From the NCBI RefSeq assembly GCF_025917685.1, contig NZ_CP089518.1, forward strand, positions 2,295,001-2,359,000: a stretch of DNA of 64,000 nt. Direction: 5' to 3'. Below the pieces are notes generated by a model. That model saw only the letters and a program-made list of their open reading frames with translations, was not told the origin of the DNA and ran no database searches. Of this stretch, positions 25,342 to 34,265 are shown one piece after another. The DNA comes from Bacillus cereus. Its GTDB lineage: Bacteria > Bacillota > Bacilli > Bacillales > Bacillaceae_G. Each line of letters begins with the position of its first letter. Within the stretch, counting starts at the first letter, position 1. The translations under genes and the position numbers were made by a program.

Positions 25342-25560
25342 AAAGTTAATACACCTCCGTAAGAATAACTATTACCTAAATTTTAACATAAAAGTATGGA
25401 TTAGGGGATTGTTTTACAGGGGGAAATACACTGATGTCTATCTCTTCGTTAATGAGTTAGATACACTTCTCAGACTAACTGGATTTTTAAGTGAAAACGG
25501 GGATAAACAGCACGTTGTTATTGAGCGCTAGTCGCATATAAAGAAAAAACAAAGAGAAAA

Positions 25561-26901
25561 TCATCTTTTTGTTTTTTCTAATTTCCAAGAACCAAATATT
25601 AATAAGCTACCAATAATAAAACAAATGACAATATTGACTGTTATTAAAACAGGGAACATCGGAAGTTCGTTTTGGATTCCTTTCCCAGTAAGGGCTACGA
25701 ATACTTCATTTAATGGTATACGATAAATGAAACTAAGTACTAATATAAACGTAATTAATAAAATTTGATTTATCATACTTCCTAGTTTAGACCATCGGTT
25801 ACGAAGTGATAAGCTAGAATCTTTAAGGGAACTAGTGGCGTCGTATGCGAAACGATTTAATTGTCTTGCTTGTAAAGATGAGAAGAAACCGACTAGTAAA
25901 CCACCGATTGGTAATGTCCATGATAGCATTGTACATAGTATACCTAACAATGCACCCACATTTGTTACTGTTATCGGATGGTAAGAGTTAAAGTGATGGG
26001 ATAGTTTGGATCCTAAAAATAAGGATAGAATAATCCCAATTCCATATGGTAAATAAACGCCATAAATCATGAAAGTACTGTTTTTCTGTGACAATGCAAA
26101 GAATGTGCCATACAATAGGTAAAAATTAACGATCATTCCTTGTGTGAATCCGAAGTAATAAATAAACTTAGGTAATTGAAGCTGAAATTTCACTTTAGTA
26201 ATGTATATAGTTAGTAGTGCTATTGCAACAAGAATGGTGACGACTAATAGTACAAGTAGCAGTTGTAAATTTATTTCACGAGTCGCCTTCATAAGGAAAA
26301 GTAGTGTAGTAAAGAGAATGAATAATAAAAATGAAGGCACTGAAAAATGGAATGAGTTCTCTACTGTGACTTCGTATGTTGGCATTTTTCTTAGGGATAC
26401 GTAACAAATATAAAGAGCGATTCCGTAAAATATAAAAGCTAAACTTGCATGATTAGAATTAGCTGTAAATAATATAAGTGGAAGAATCAATATAACTGTT
26501 AATAGTGCAAAAAGATATTGATTCCTTTTCATTTTCCTACCAAATAATAATTTTTCATGATATTGGGTAGTTGTATAAAGTGGTAACAAAATACTTGATG
26601 CAATTCCCATAAAAAGAGCTGAGATTTCAAGCCAAATTGTTGAAAAAGAAGCTAACGATCCACATATAGTTCCGATAATCGCTACTATTAGAAAGTTTAA
26701 TAACTGTTCACGTGTGTTTAGTTTTGTTTTAAATGAATGAATAAGAAAAGTACCTGTATATTTAAAAGTGTAGAAGATAATGAGAGGAAACCAACCGTTT
26801 AACAGTGTGTTATATGAATTTCCAATAATGATAAAAAGAAAATAAGGTAAGAAGATAATTGTGTTCATGAGAGCGTATGTAAAATAATTATATTTTGTCA
26901 T
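25561..26901 (-). CDS. MFS-like multi-pass membrane protein
   Basis: 446 residues with about twelve hydrophobic segments, in the pattern of a major-facilitator-like transporter; there are short loops such as HEKLLFGRKMKRNQYLF (residues 115-131) and a helical loop SLKDSSLSLRNRWSKLG (365-381). No substrate motif recognised. It stands 220 bases downstream of the preceding minus-strand start, transcribed alone. Function unknown, likely transport. Confidence 0.7.
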   Translation of the reverse strand: MTKYNYFTYALMNTIIFLPYFLFIIIGNSYNTLLNGWFPLIIFYTFKYTGTFLIHSFKTKLNTREQLLNFLIVAIIGTICGSLASFSTIWLEISALFMGIASSILLPLYTTTQYHEKLLFGRKMKRNQYLFALLTVILILPLILFTANSNHASLAFIFYGIALYICYVSLRKMPTYEVTVENSFHFSVPSFLLFILFTTLLFLMKATREINLQLLLVLLVVTILVAIALLTIYITKVKFQLQLPKFIYYFGFTQGMIVNFYLLYGTFFALSQKNSTFMIYGVYLPYGIGIILSLFLGSKLSHHFNSYHPITVTNVGALLGILCTMLSWTLPIGGLLVGFFSSLQARQLNRFAYDATSSLKDSSLSLRNRWSKLGSMINQILLITFILVLSFIYRIPLNEVFVALTGKGIQNELPMFPVLITVNIVICFIIGSLLIFGSWKLEKTKR

Positions 26902-27206
26902 AAAACCAACCTCTTAACAGTTCTTGATAATTTGAAATTTAATATATCCCGTAAATATCCGAGTGGTGTAATTAATAATCAGTTGAGGTGAACAAAACTT
27001 TTACTGATTAATGTTTCACTTTATAGTAATTATAGCATGAGGTCTAAATGGTAATCAAAAAGCAAGAAGGTATACTCTTAGTTTATATAGAATAAGAAGG
27101 ATAAAAGCATCGCTAGAAATATTTGATTTATGGGACATTGAGGACTTTCCTAATTATAAATACTTTTTCTGCTATAATAAATGAGTAGAGAGAAAGGAGT
27201 GATCCT
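26902..27206. other. Divergent promoter region, no gene seen
   Basis: AT-rich intergenic DNA between a minus-strand membrane protein and a plus-strand GNAT gene. No RNA gene or repeat found. Confidence 0.45.
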
Positions 27207-27758
27207 ATGGCATTTCCTATGTTAGAAACAGAACGCTTGCGCTTAGTTGAAATAGAACAATCTTATTGTCAAAAAATATATGAAATATTCTCATTAGATG
27301 AGGTAACGTGTTATTACGGTATGAATTCTTTTACTGAGTTTGGACAAGCTTCACGTATGATTGAATCTTTTTCGAAAAATTACTTTGAGAAAAAGGCGAT
27401 ACGTTGGGGGATTGTATTAAAAGAAACAAATACTTTAGTAGGAACAATTGGATTAAATAATTTACAACTTTGGAGCAAACGATCTGAGATTGGATATGAT
27501 TTACATCCTCGTTATTGGGGGAATGGTTATGCTTCAGAAGCTGCTCGAGAAATTATTACTTATGGATTTCGAGATTTAGGTTTATTTAGAATTGGAGCTA
27601 TTACATATCCTGAAAATATAACTTCGTGTAATATGTTATCTAAATTAGGTTTTCAAAAGGAAGGACTGTTACGCGGATACATTCATCAAGGAAATAAACA
27701 ACACGATGCATTAATGTATTCTGTTGTGCGAACGGATGTAGAGCATAATCATTATTAA
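27207..27758 (+). CDS. RimJ/RimL-type GNAT acetyltransferase
   Basis: 183 residues, ATG 27207 after GGAGTGATCC. Opens with MLETERLRLVEI and has the strand SEIGYDLHPRYWGNGYASEA with the GNGYA acetyl-CoA loop and NITSCNMLSKLGFQKEGLL, all typical of the RimJ/RimL/YdaF family that acetylates ribosomal protein termini or antibiotics. A terminator follows immediately. Confidence 0.88.
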   Translation: MAFPMLETERLRLVEIEQSYCQKIYEIFSLDEVTCYYGMNSFTEFGQASRMIESFSKNYFEKKAIRWGIVLKETNTLVGTIGLNNLQLWSKRSEIGYDLHPRYWGNGYASEAAREIITYGFRDLGLFRIGAITYPENITSCNMLSKLGFQKEGLLRGYIHQGNKQHDALMYSVVRTDVEHNHY

Positions 27759-27765
27759 TAAAAAG

Positions 27766-27791
27766 CCCCTCTTAATAAAATAAGAGGGGCA
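27766..27791. terminator. Bidirectional terminator
   Basis: GCCCCTCTTA / TAAGAGGGGC stem between convergent gene ends. Confidence 0.8.
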
Positions 27792-27799
27792 TGTAAAAA

Positions 27800-27985
27800 T
27801 TAACCTAACTTAGGTAATAAACGTTCTCCGCTTTTCATGCTACTTTTACATAAAGGGCATTTAGGCTCTTCTTCAAATGAAAAGTTCTTTCTCATCCATC
27901 CTAAACAATCCTCTGATTCACATTCCCAAACAGGTGTTTGTTCTGGTGGTACTTCTGCTACATCGTTCTTTCGATTGCGATACAT
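27800..27985 (-). CDS. Cold-inducible YdjO-like zinc-ribbon protein
   Basis: 61 residues with ATG after AGGAGTGG. Two cysteine pairs (CESEDCLGWMRKNF and CPLCKSSM) form a small zinc ribbon. This matches the YdjO family of cold-inducible proteins. It lies just downstream of the cold-shock gene in the same direction, which fits a shared cold response. Confidence 0.8.
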   Translation of the reverse strand: MYRNRKNDVAEVPPEQTPVWECESEDCLGWMRKNFSFEEEPKCPLCKSSMKSGERLLPKLG

Positions 27986-28071
27986 GTAACCACTCCTTTT
28001 ATGTAAAAATTTTTAGTTATATATTAAAAAGGTTGTTAACCGAGCTGGTAACAACCTTTTTATTGTTTGAA

Positions 28072-28275
28072 TTATAGCTTTACAACGTTTTTAGCTTGAG
28101 GTCCACGGTTACCGTCTTCAACTTCGAAGCTAACTTCTTGACCTTCGTCAAGAGATTTGAATCCGTCGCCAGTGATAGCTGAGAAGTGAACGAATACGTC
28201 GTTACCGTCTGCAACTTCGATGAAACCGAAACCTTTTTCGCTGTTAAACCATTTTACTTTACCTGTTAATGTCAT
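28072..28275 (-). CDS. csp: Cold shock protein (CspA family)
   Basis: 67 residues, standard size. RNA-binding motifs RNP1 (KGFGFIEV) and RNP2 (VFVHFSAI) are intact and the tail [10 protein letters not shown] is the family consensus. Nucleic-acid chaperone that binds single-stranded RNA and DNA. ATG with GGAGGCAT upstream and a long leader that is usual for temperature-controlled translation. Confidence 0.95.
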   Translation of the reverse strand: MTLTGKVKWFNSEKGFGFIEVADGNDVFVHFSAITGDGFKSLDEGQEVSFEVEDGNRGPQAKNVVKL

Positions 28276-28657
28276 GGTAATGCCTCCTAAAATTTAAAAA
28301 GATTACAATATGATCGGCCTTATTTGAATGAAAATAAAAGTTCACATATTATCAAAAACCCATAAGGAGTACGAAATGGTCCTGATTGATACTTGATAAT
28401 ATGCAAAGAAAATATATTGTTAAATTGACCTTAATTACTATCTTACAACAAATGGTGTGAAATAGCAAGTGCTGGTAATACCAGTGAATGATTTGGGTGA
28501 TAATGGTAAAGGGCACAAAGACATCTCTTTTATTTATATATTATTCCTAATCTGAATTTATTCCAAACAGAAATCATTTATATTAAAAAGTATGTTTAGG
28601 GGAAACGATATATATTTTAAGAATACAGATGATCACAACAATAAGGAGGATAGAATA
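28276..28657 (-). promoter_or_regulatory. Leader and promoter region of the csp gene
   Basis: About 380 bases with no ORF on the minus strand. csp genes usually have a long structured 5' UTR controlling translation at low temperature; I infer that here but did not resolve an element. The plus-strand ribosome-binding site of the next gene (GGAGG) is at 28645-28649. Confidence 0.35.
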
Positions 28658-29554
28658 TTGCTAAATAAACAATTTAAAATAATTGAAGCAGCAAAAGAAG
28701 GGAGAAGAAAAGTTCATCCTGTTTTCGCTGTTATACTTGCTATTGTATTCTTGACTTTAGGTGAATTATTTATGTTATTTATGCTGTTCTTACCGAAAGC
28801 AGAAACAACCTTTATGAAGGCGATTTATAGCAATATTGAGATGATATTAACGTTTGGTGGAGCTATATTTTTTGTTTTTTTATGGATTAGATTTGTAGAG
28901 AAAAGATCATTTTCATCAATTGGTTTTTGGAAAAATCAATGGATTAGAAAATATTTGAGAGGTGCTTTAATAGGGTTTGTTTTCATCTCAATACCAGTAA
29001 TTTTACTCTTATTAACAGGTAATGTGAAATTACAAATGCAAGAAATTACAATGACAGCTATATTTGGTATTGTAGGGTCTTTAGTTGCATTTTTAATACA
29101 AGGGGCAACTGAAGAAATTGTTGTACGAGGTTGGTTATTCCCGGTTCTCTCTGTTAGAAGCCGTATATGGATTGGGATTGTTGTGACGTCTTTTTTATTT
29201 GGTTTTCTTCATTTACTTAATCCAGGTATTACAATTCTTTCAATATCGAATATAATATTAGTTGGTGTATTTGCAGCTTTTTACGCTTTGAAAGACAGTA
29301 GTCTTTGGGGGATATGCGCGTGGCATTCGCTGTGGAATTGGGCGCAATTTAATATTTATGGTTTTGCAGTAAGTGGAATGGCAATGTATTCTACACCACT
29401 TTTTAAACCTGTAACAAACGGATCGGAATTCCTTCATGGAGGCTCGTTCGGAATTGAGGGGAGTATCATTACAACAATCATGCTTTCTATTGCTTCGATT
29501 GTTTTATGGAGACAGTTATGGGGGAGAAAAGCGAAACAACGAGATCTAAGTTAA
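28658..29554 (+). CDS. CPBP family intramembrane metalloprotease
   Basis: Start at TTG 28658, seven bases after AAGGAGGA; an earlier in-frame TTG/ATG at 28592 lacks a good site. 298 residues, seven or eight membrane helices. Motif 1 is EEIVVRGW (EExxxR) at about residues 152-159, motif 2 is FGFLHLLNP, motif 3 is WHSLWNW. These are the three conserved CAAX protease and bacteriocin-processing (CPBP) blocks. The role may be peptide maturation or membrane stress; it is followed by a P-loop kinase-like gene that begins 17 bases after its stop. Confidence 0.9.
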   Translation: MLNKQFKIIEAAKEGRRKVHPVFAVILAIVFLTLGELFMLFMLFLPKAETTFMKAIYSNIEMILTFGGAIFFVFLWIRFVEKRSFSSIGFWKNQWIRKYLRGALIGFVFISIPVILLLLTGNVKLQMQEITMTAIFGIVGSLVAFLIQGATEEIVVRGWLFPVLSVRSRIWIGIVVTSFLFGFLHLLNPGITILSISNIILVGVFAAFYALKDSSLWGICAWHSLWNWAQFNIYGFAVSGMAMYSTPLFKPVTNGSEFLHGGSFGIEGSIITTIMLSIASIVLWRQLWGRKAKQRDLS

Positions 29555-29571
29555 TGAAAGTGGGAGAAACA

Positions 29572-30213
29572 ATGGGGATTATAGTGTTCGAGGGAGCAAG
29601 TGCTGTTGGTAAGAGCAGCACGTGTCGTGAATTAGAAAAAAATTATGGTGCTTATATTATACCTGAAGTGAATTTTTTATTTGAAAGACCAGAAAATGAA
29701 CATAGAACATGGTATTTTGAAAAACAAGTAGAGCGCTGGAAAATAGCAGTGCAGAAATCACAGCAATATGAAATTGTAATACTTGATGGGGACATATATC
29801 AGCCACTTAGTTATAATTGGTGCTTTCATTTTGATATATTTAATCAACCGTTATCTTTAATAGAAAACTTTTATAAAGAAAAGATGATAAATAGGGAAAT
29901 TGGTTTTCCGGATCAATATTTTTATTTGTACACGAATGATGAAGAACTTCGAAAAAGGAAAGAATCTGATGAGACGAAAAGAAGAAGAAACTTTGAAAAG
30001 CATTTACATATATCAAAATCGTTTCAGCGTTATTATGAAAATTTAAATACCATAACGGACGGATACTGTAAATTGATTGAAGCGAAAAGTGTAAAGTCGA
30101 ATGAATTAGAAATTGTAAAAAGTTTAAACAGCTTGAACGTGTGTGAAGAAAGCCGTTTTGATGTTTCGAGGTTAGATGCTATTACGGGGTGGTTAAAAGA
30201 GAATCGTGCATAA
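29572..30213 (+). CDS. P-loop nucleotide kinase-like protein
   Basis: Start at ATG 29572, with GGGAG six or seven bases upstream. 213 residues. The N-terminal Walker A is FEGASAVGKSSTC (residues 5-17), followed by a DGDIYQPLSYNW region and a lid-like segment RKRKESDETKRRRNF with conserved arginines. This layout is that of deoxynucleoside or chloramphenicol-type small-molecule kinases. Substrate unknown. Starts 17 bases after the CPBP gene, so probably one operon. Confidence 0.75.
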   Translation: MGIIVFEGASAVGKSSTCRELEKNYGAYIIPEVNFLFERPENEHRTWYFEKQVERWKIAVQKSQQYEIVILDGDIYQPLSYNWCFHFDIFNQPLSLIENFYKEKMINREIGFPDQYFYLYTNDEELRKRKESDETKRRRNFEKHLHISKSFQRYYENLNTITDGYCKLIEAKSVKSNELEIVKSLNSLNVCEESRFDVSRLDAITGWLKENRA

Positions 30214-30251
30214 AAAACAACGAGTGCCTTATAAGGTACTCGTTGTTTTTT
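30214..30251. terminator. Terminator
   Basis: AACAACGAGT / ACTCGTTGTT stem with TTTTTTA. Confidence 0.8.
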
Positions 30252-30460
30252 TATACATATTGAATATGTGGGTTCGTATTATATATTATTTTTAATATTT
30301 GTAAGTTTGCTTTTTCATTTTTCTTAATAGCATTTGTATATTTAGGAAGAAAGAGTTGAGAAGGATAAACTGTTCGTTCATCACAAACATGGATACTATA
30401 AACAGAATTATTCATAGTGAGAGAATGAATACATTTTAAAAGTGTAGATAGTTTCATCAA
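30251..30460 (-). CDS. Small hypothetical ORF, doubtful
   Basis: 69 codons; no Shine-Dalgarno site is visible before either ATG (30460 or 30457). The composition is not clearly spurious (ECI-like SVYSIHVCDERTVYP) and it ends just at the terminator of the neighbouring gene. It could be a fragment of a larger gene. Low confidence. Confidence 0.3.
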   Translation of the reverse strand: MMKLSTLLKCIHSLTMNNSVYSIHVCDERTVYPSQLFLPKYTNAIKKNEKANLQILKIIYNTNPHIQYV

Positions 30461-30839
30461 AGTTTGAAGATGTTAAACCACCATACAATAAACTCATATT
30501 TATGCAGCTCCTGTAAATATTGGGCTAGCATATATTTTTATAAATTTAAAACGAAATGCTTAGAGTGGAGTTAGCACTTGAAAAAGACTGTTTTTTTTGA
30601 CGGAATAATCTTTCAATTTACAAAGAAAAGAAATACAATATAAGGAAATGTATATATGATTCAGGGAATAGAAAATATGTAATAAACGAAAATGAATTCC
30701 GCCATTTTGGGGGAATTAGACTCAAAATTCAGCTGTGACAAAAAATTAGGCGGAGGTCAACTACCCGTAAAAGCTCGATTGCTTCAACAAATAATCGATG
30801 TGTCGAGTTATAACTTGTGAAGGAGGAATAAATATAAGC
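30461..30839. other. Intergenic stretch with interspersed repeat copy 2
   Basis: Contains the GGCGGAGGTCAACTACCCG and GTAAAAGCTCGATTG block (30755-30785) that matches the tail of the repeat at 16151-16240. No gene found. AAGGAGGAATA at 30820-30830 is the ribosome-binding site of the next gene. Confidence 0.5.
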
Positions 30840-31613
30840 ATGAAAAAGATTATTATTTCAGATCTTGATGGGACTTTATTAAGAAGTGATAAAACAATTT
30901 CAGAGAAATCTATTAATATTTTGAGGGAATGTAAAAATAATGGAGACGAATTGATTTTTGCTACGGCAAGGCCTCCAAGAGCTATAAATCAGTATATTCC
31001 CAGCGTGTTAAAGAATGAGATTATTATTTGTTATAACGGAGCTCTAGTTCTTAAAGGTAATGATATTTTATATGAAATGAAGATTTCTAAAAATGATATT
31101 TTAGAAATCATAGAAATAGCAAAAAAGTATAATCTCCATCAGATTTGTCTTGAAATAAATGATAAGCTGTACTCAAATTTTGATGTTACTGATTATTTTG
31201 GTGATGTGCCGTGTGAAGTCATGGATATAAGAAAGTTAAACTTTGAAAAAGCTTCTAAATTAATCATTTGTACTAATGGCTCAATAAATAAGGAGTTCAC
31301 TGAGGAATTGCCTGATGAGTGTAAGGCAGTCATTACAGATAACGGAACATTGTGTCAAATTATGCATACGGATGTTTCAAAATGGAATAGCATTCAGCAT
31401 GTTCTACAGCACTTAAATCGAGATGTATCAGAAGTAATTGCATTTGGAGATGACTACAATGATATGGAAATGATAGAGAAGTGTGGGATTGGCGTAGCAA
31501 TGAGCAATGCTGTTGAAGAATTAAAATCCGTCGCTAAATTTATTGCCAAAAGTAATGATGAGGATGGAGTTGCTACATTTCTGGAAAGTAATAGTTATAG
31601 TTATGTTAATTAG
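30840..31613 (+). CDS. Cof-type HAD hydrolase
   Basis: 257 residues. HAD motif I is DLDGTLLRSDKTIS at residues 6-20; motif IV is FGDDYNDMEMIEKCG and GVAMSNAVEELKS near the end; motif III lies in the KWNSIQHVLQHL region. Cap of the C2 type. Phosphatase of sugar phosphates or pyridoxal/flavin nucleotides; substrate unknown. Stand-alone gene. Confidence 0.88.
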   Translation: MKKIIISDLDGTLLRSDKTISEKSINILRECKNNGDELIFATARPPRAINQYIPSVLKNEIIICYNGALVLKGNDILYEMKISKNDILEIIEIAKKYNLHQICLEINDKLYSNFDVTDYFGDVPCEVMDIRKLNFEKASKLIICTNGSINKEFTEELPDECKAVITDNGTLCQIMHTDVSKWNSIQHVLQHLNRDVSEVIAFGDDYNDMEMIEKCGIGVAMSNAVEELKSVAKFIAKSNDEDGVATFLESNSYSYVN

Positions 31614-31715
31614 TATGGAAAAATGAATCGCAGCAAGCTGCGAAAAAAGAGATGCTACATCTGTTTTTGATAGATAAAAATTATGAAAAGGGCTATGTGG
31701 GAGGAAATAGGCGAG

Positions 31716-32321
31716 ATGAAAACACTATTTAAAGTATTAGGGATTATCGCGGGGATGGTAGTAATCGGGGTAGGTGTAACGTATGGTATGCTGTATTATC
31801 TGAATAATAGTAAACCAGCTGCGAAAAAGGCATCACCAGCCGCTCCGGCAGTAGAAGTGCTAGCTGATAGTAATGTAAAAGCTGAAGATGCAAAGCTTTT
31901 AGAAAATGGCAATCATTCATTACCGAATAGCGGTTTTAATAAAAATTTTAAGTGGACAGATGAGAACATACAGACAGCATTACATGAAATGGCACATCAA
32001 AAAACGAAAGCTGATCAAAAATGGGGCTATATTTTTATTACACAAGAACGTATTGAAAGTTTACTTGAAATTATAAATAGTAATGATGTTGCACAAAAAA
32101 GTACATATGTGGATATTTTAGAACGATGGAAACAAGGAAAATATGAAAAGGTTGATGTGGACCACAACAAGATTTGGAAATTACAAAGTGGGAATTTAGG
32201 AGAAGGGAAAGGAGTAATGTCAGAAAAGGAACAAAAAGAATTAATTAATCAAGTTTTTATACAAAAAGGTACATATTCAGGTAGTAAATTAATTGCAGGT
32301 GAGGTACAAGCTAATAAATAA
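31716..32321 (+). CDS. Membrane-anchored hypothetical protein (DUF6241-like)
   Basis: Start at ATG 31716 with GGGAGGAAATAG upstream. 201 residues: one N-terminal anchor (VLGIIAGMVVIGVGVTYGML, residues 5-24), a proline/alanine linker, then a soluble helical domain with TDENIQTALHEMAHQKTKAD and KWGYIFITQERIESLLEI. Resembles a Bacillus family I recall as DUF6241; function unknown. Probably faces the outside of the membrane. Confidence 0.65.
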   Translation: MKTLFKVLGIIAGMVVIGVGVTYGMLYYLNNSKPAAKKASPAAPAVEVLADSNVKAEDAKLLENGNHSLPNSGFNKNFKWTDENIQTALHEMAHQKTKADQKWGYIFITQERIESLLEIINSNDVAQKSTYVDILERWKQGKYEKVDVDHNKIWKLQSGNLGEGKGVMSEKEQKELINQVFIQKGTYSGSKLIAGEVQANK

Positions 32322-32340
32322 TATACATATTGATTTTGAA

Positions 32341-32376
32341 ACACCTTTGTTGGTATAAATGCAAAGGTGTTTTTTA
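32341..32376 (+). terminator. Terminator
   Basis: ACACCTTTGT / GCAAAGGTGT stem followed by TTTTTATT. Confidence 0.8.
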
Positions 32377-32404
32377 TTGACACAAGAAATAAATGGGAAT
32401 ATGA

Positions 32405-32416
32405 TTCATATATGAA
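32405..32416. promoter_or_regulatory. MarR operator palindrome 1
   Basis: TTCATATATGAA lies directly upstream of the marR gene. Confidence 0.6.
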
Positions 32417-32443
32417 ATAAATTAGAGGGGCTTAAATATACAT

Positions 32444-32860
32444 ATGAATAACAGAGAGCTTTACGGAAATATTCGTGATGTTTATCATTTACTCCAAAGA
32501 AATTTAGATAAAGCAATTGAACAATATGATATAAGCTATGTTCAATTCGGAGTAATTCAAGTACTCGCAAAATCTGGGAAAGTATCCATGTCAAAATTAA
32601 TTGAAAACATGGGATGTGTTCCAAGTAATATGACAACAATGATCCAACGGATGAAGCGTGATGGTTACGTTATGACAGAGAAGAACCCCAATGACCAACG
32701 TGAAACGCTCGTTTATTTAACTAAAAAAGGTGAAGAAGCAAAAAAGCAAGTAGATGTGCAATATAGTGATTTTTTAAAAGAGAACTGTGGTTGTTTTACG
32801 AAAGAAGAAGAAGAGCATTTAGACGCTTTATTATTAAAGTGGAAGAAACATTTGAGTTAA
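32444..32860 (+). CDS. MarR family regulator of the adjacent MFS pump
   Basis: 138 residues, ATG 32444. Winged-helix motif: SKLIENMGCVPSNMTTMIQR, MKRDGYVMTEKNPNDQRETLVYLTKKG, the latter holding the conserved D-R of the wing. Dimerising regulator responding to phenolic or oxidant ligands. Three copies of a TTCATATATGAA palindrome lie before this gene and before the MFS gene, so self-repression and control of the pump are likely. Followed by an MFS exporter in the same direction. Confidence 0.9.
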   Translation: MNNRELYGNIRDVYHLLQRNLDKAIEQYDISYVQFGVIQVLAKSGKVSMSKLIENMGCVPSNMTTMIQRMKRDGYVMTEKNPNDQRETLVYLTKKGEEAKKQVDVQYSDFLKENCGCFTKEEEEHLDALLLKWKKHLS

Positions 32861-32905
32861 ATATAATAAAAATGTAACACTTTGTTACATTTTTATTTAT
32901 ATAAA

Positions 32906-32923
32906 TACTTCATATATGAAGTA
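32906..32923. promoter_or_regulatory. MarR operator palindrome 2
   Basis: TACTTCATATATGAAGTA, a perfect 18-bp palindrome in the marR-MFS gap. Confidence 0.65.
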
Positions 32924-32965
32924 AAAACTAGTGCAATAAAAAGAAGGGGGATAATTATAAGGGGT

Positions 32966-32983
32966 TATTTCATATATGAAATA
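32966..32983. promoter_or_regulatory. MarR operator palindrome 3
   Basis: TATTTCATATATGAAATA, a perfect 18-bp palindrome just before the MFS start. Confidence 0.65.
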
Positions 32984-33013
32984 AAAGGGGAGTTTTATAT
33001 GGAGGTAAAGTCG

Positions 33014-34195
33014 ATGATACGTATTTTGGCAATTGTAGCTTTTTTTGTTGGGCTAGATTCATTACTTGTGGCACCTTTATTACCAGCTATTACAGAAACA
33101 ATCAGTATGCCTGATGGGAGTGGAGGACTTTTAATTACTATTTATGCACTTTGTTATGGAATAACTGCACCTTTATTCGGACCAATGTCTGATAGAGTTG
33201 GAAGGAAACGTATGATCATAATGGGGTTTGTTATTTTCTCCATTTCTACATTTTGTACTGGAATAGCTAAGAATTTTGAAATGCTTTTATTATTTCGTGG
33301 TCTAACAGGTTTATCCGGTGCAATGATCATGCCAAGTATATTTGCATTAGTAGGAGATAAAGTTACATATGAGTCAAGGGGAAAAGCAATGGGAACGATT
33401 ATGGGAGCAATGGTAGGTTCGACAGTCATCGGAGTACCTATAGGAGCATTTTTATCTGAAGTAGGAAATTGGCAGTGGACATTTTATAGTATAGGACTAT
33501 TAACTTTATTTATTACATTACTAGTTAATCAGCTATTAGAAAATGAAAAACCGAGAGATGAGGTGCGTGTTTCTATAACGAAGACGTTGATTGCATCGTT
33601 AAAAATGGTTTTAGTAAATGTATCAGTTTTATTTGCATTATTAGCAACGTTCCTATGGACAATTGGATTACACGGAATGTTTTCATACATAGGTGTTTAT
33701 TATGGAAATAACTTTGGACTTTCCGTTGGCGAGATAGGTATTGTCATCTTTCTGGCGGGAATTGGTAGTGTGGCTGGAAATATTTTTGGTGGAAAGTTAG
33801 CTGATAAAGTAGGAAAGAGGAATGTTGTTTCCATTGCCAGTATTGTAGACTCAATTAGTGTAATGATATTCTCGCTTTCTATAGAAAATCTAGCAATTGC
33901 AATTACTGTACATATAATTTGGAGTTTATTTATTGGATTTGGCCAAGCATCATTAACGGCTTTAATTTCAGAATTAAAACCAGCTGTGCGAGGGACTGTG
34001 ATGGCATTAAATAGTTCTGCCATGTATATTGGAATGACCATTGCTTCTGGAGCAGCTTCACTTGCAGTAAGTAATGGATTGCCGTTTTCTTCTTTAGGAA
34101 TTATGTGTGCAATTGCTAGTTTGCTTGTCCTTCCGATTGTATTTGTTCTAGTTGAGGGAAAAGAATCAGCTAATAAAAAGAAGATGACTATATAA
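33014..34195 (+). CDS. MFS efflux transporter
   Basis: ATG 33014, eight bases after GGAGG; an earlier ATG at 32999 overlaps that site. About 393 residues with twelve helices. Motif A between helices 2 and 3 is GPMSDRVGRKRM, and its counterpart GGKLADKVGKRN occurs in the second half. Drug/proton antiporter of the DHA1 family (AraJ/YtbD-like). Under apparent MarR control. The convergent LysR gene follows across a shared terminator. Confidence 0.9.
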   Translation: MIRILAIVAFFVGLDSLLVAPLLPAITETISMPDGSGGLLITIYALCYGITAPLFGPMSDRVGRKRMIIMGFVIFSISTFCTGIAKNFEMLLLFRGLTGLSGAMIMPSIFALVGDKVTYESRGKAMGTIMGAMVGSTVIGVPIGAFLSEVGNWQWTFYSIGLLTLFITLLVNQLLENEKPRDEVRVSITKTLIASLKMVLVNVSVLFALLATFLWTIGLHGMFSYIGVYYGNNFGLSVGEIGIVIFLAGIGSVAGNIFGGKLADKVGKRNVVSIASIVDSISVMIFSLSIENLAIAITVHIIWSLFIGFGQASLTALISELKPAVRGTVMALNSSAMYIGMTIASGAASLAVSNGLPFSSLGIMCAIASLLVLPIVFVLVEGKESANKKKMTI

Positions 34196-34200
34196 GTTGA

Positions 34201-34258
34201 ATGAAAGAAAACATGGTTTGATATTCTTCAAAGGAACTCAACTCATGTTTTCTTTCAT
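34201..34258. terminator. Bidirectional terminator
   Basis: ATGAAAGAAAACATG / CATGTTTTCTTTCAT form a perfect 15-bp stem between convergent MFS and LysR genes. Confidence 0.85.
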
Positions 34259-34265
34259 ATTATTT

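Noticed and set aside
25259..25531. Plus-strand frame opposite the membrane protein gene
   Set aside because: It runs through the promoter of the minus-strand gene and lacks a ribosome-binding site; only a short tail (VYLFVNELDTLLRLTGFL) looks coding-like.
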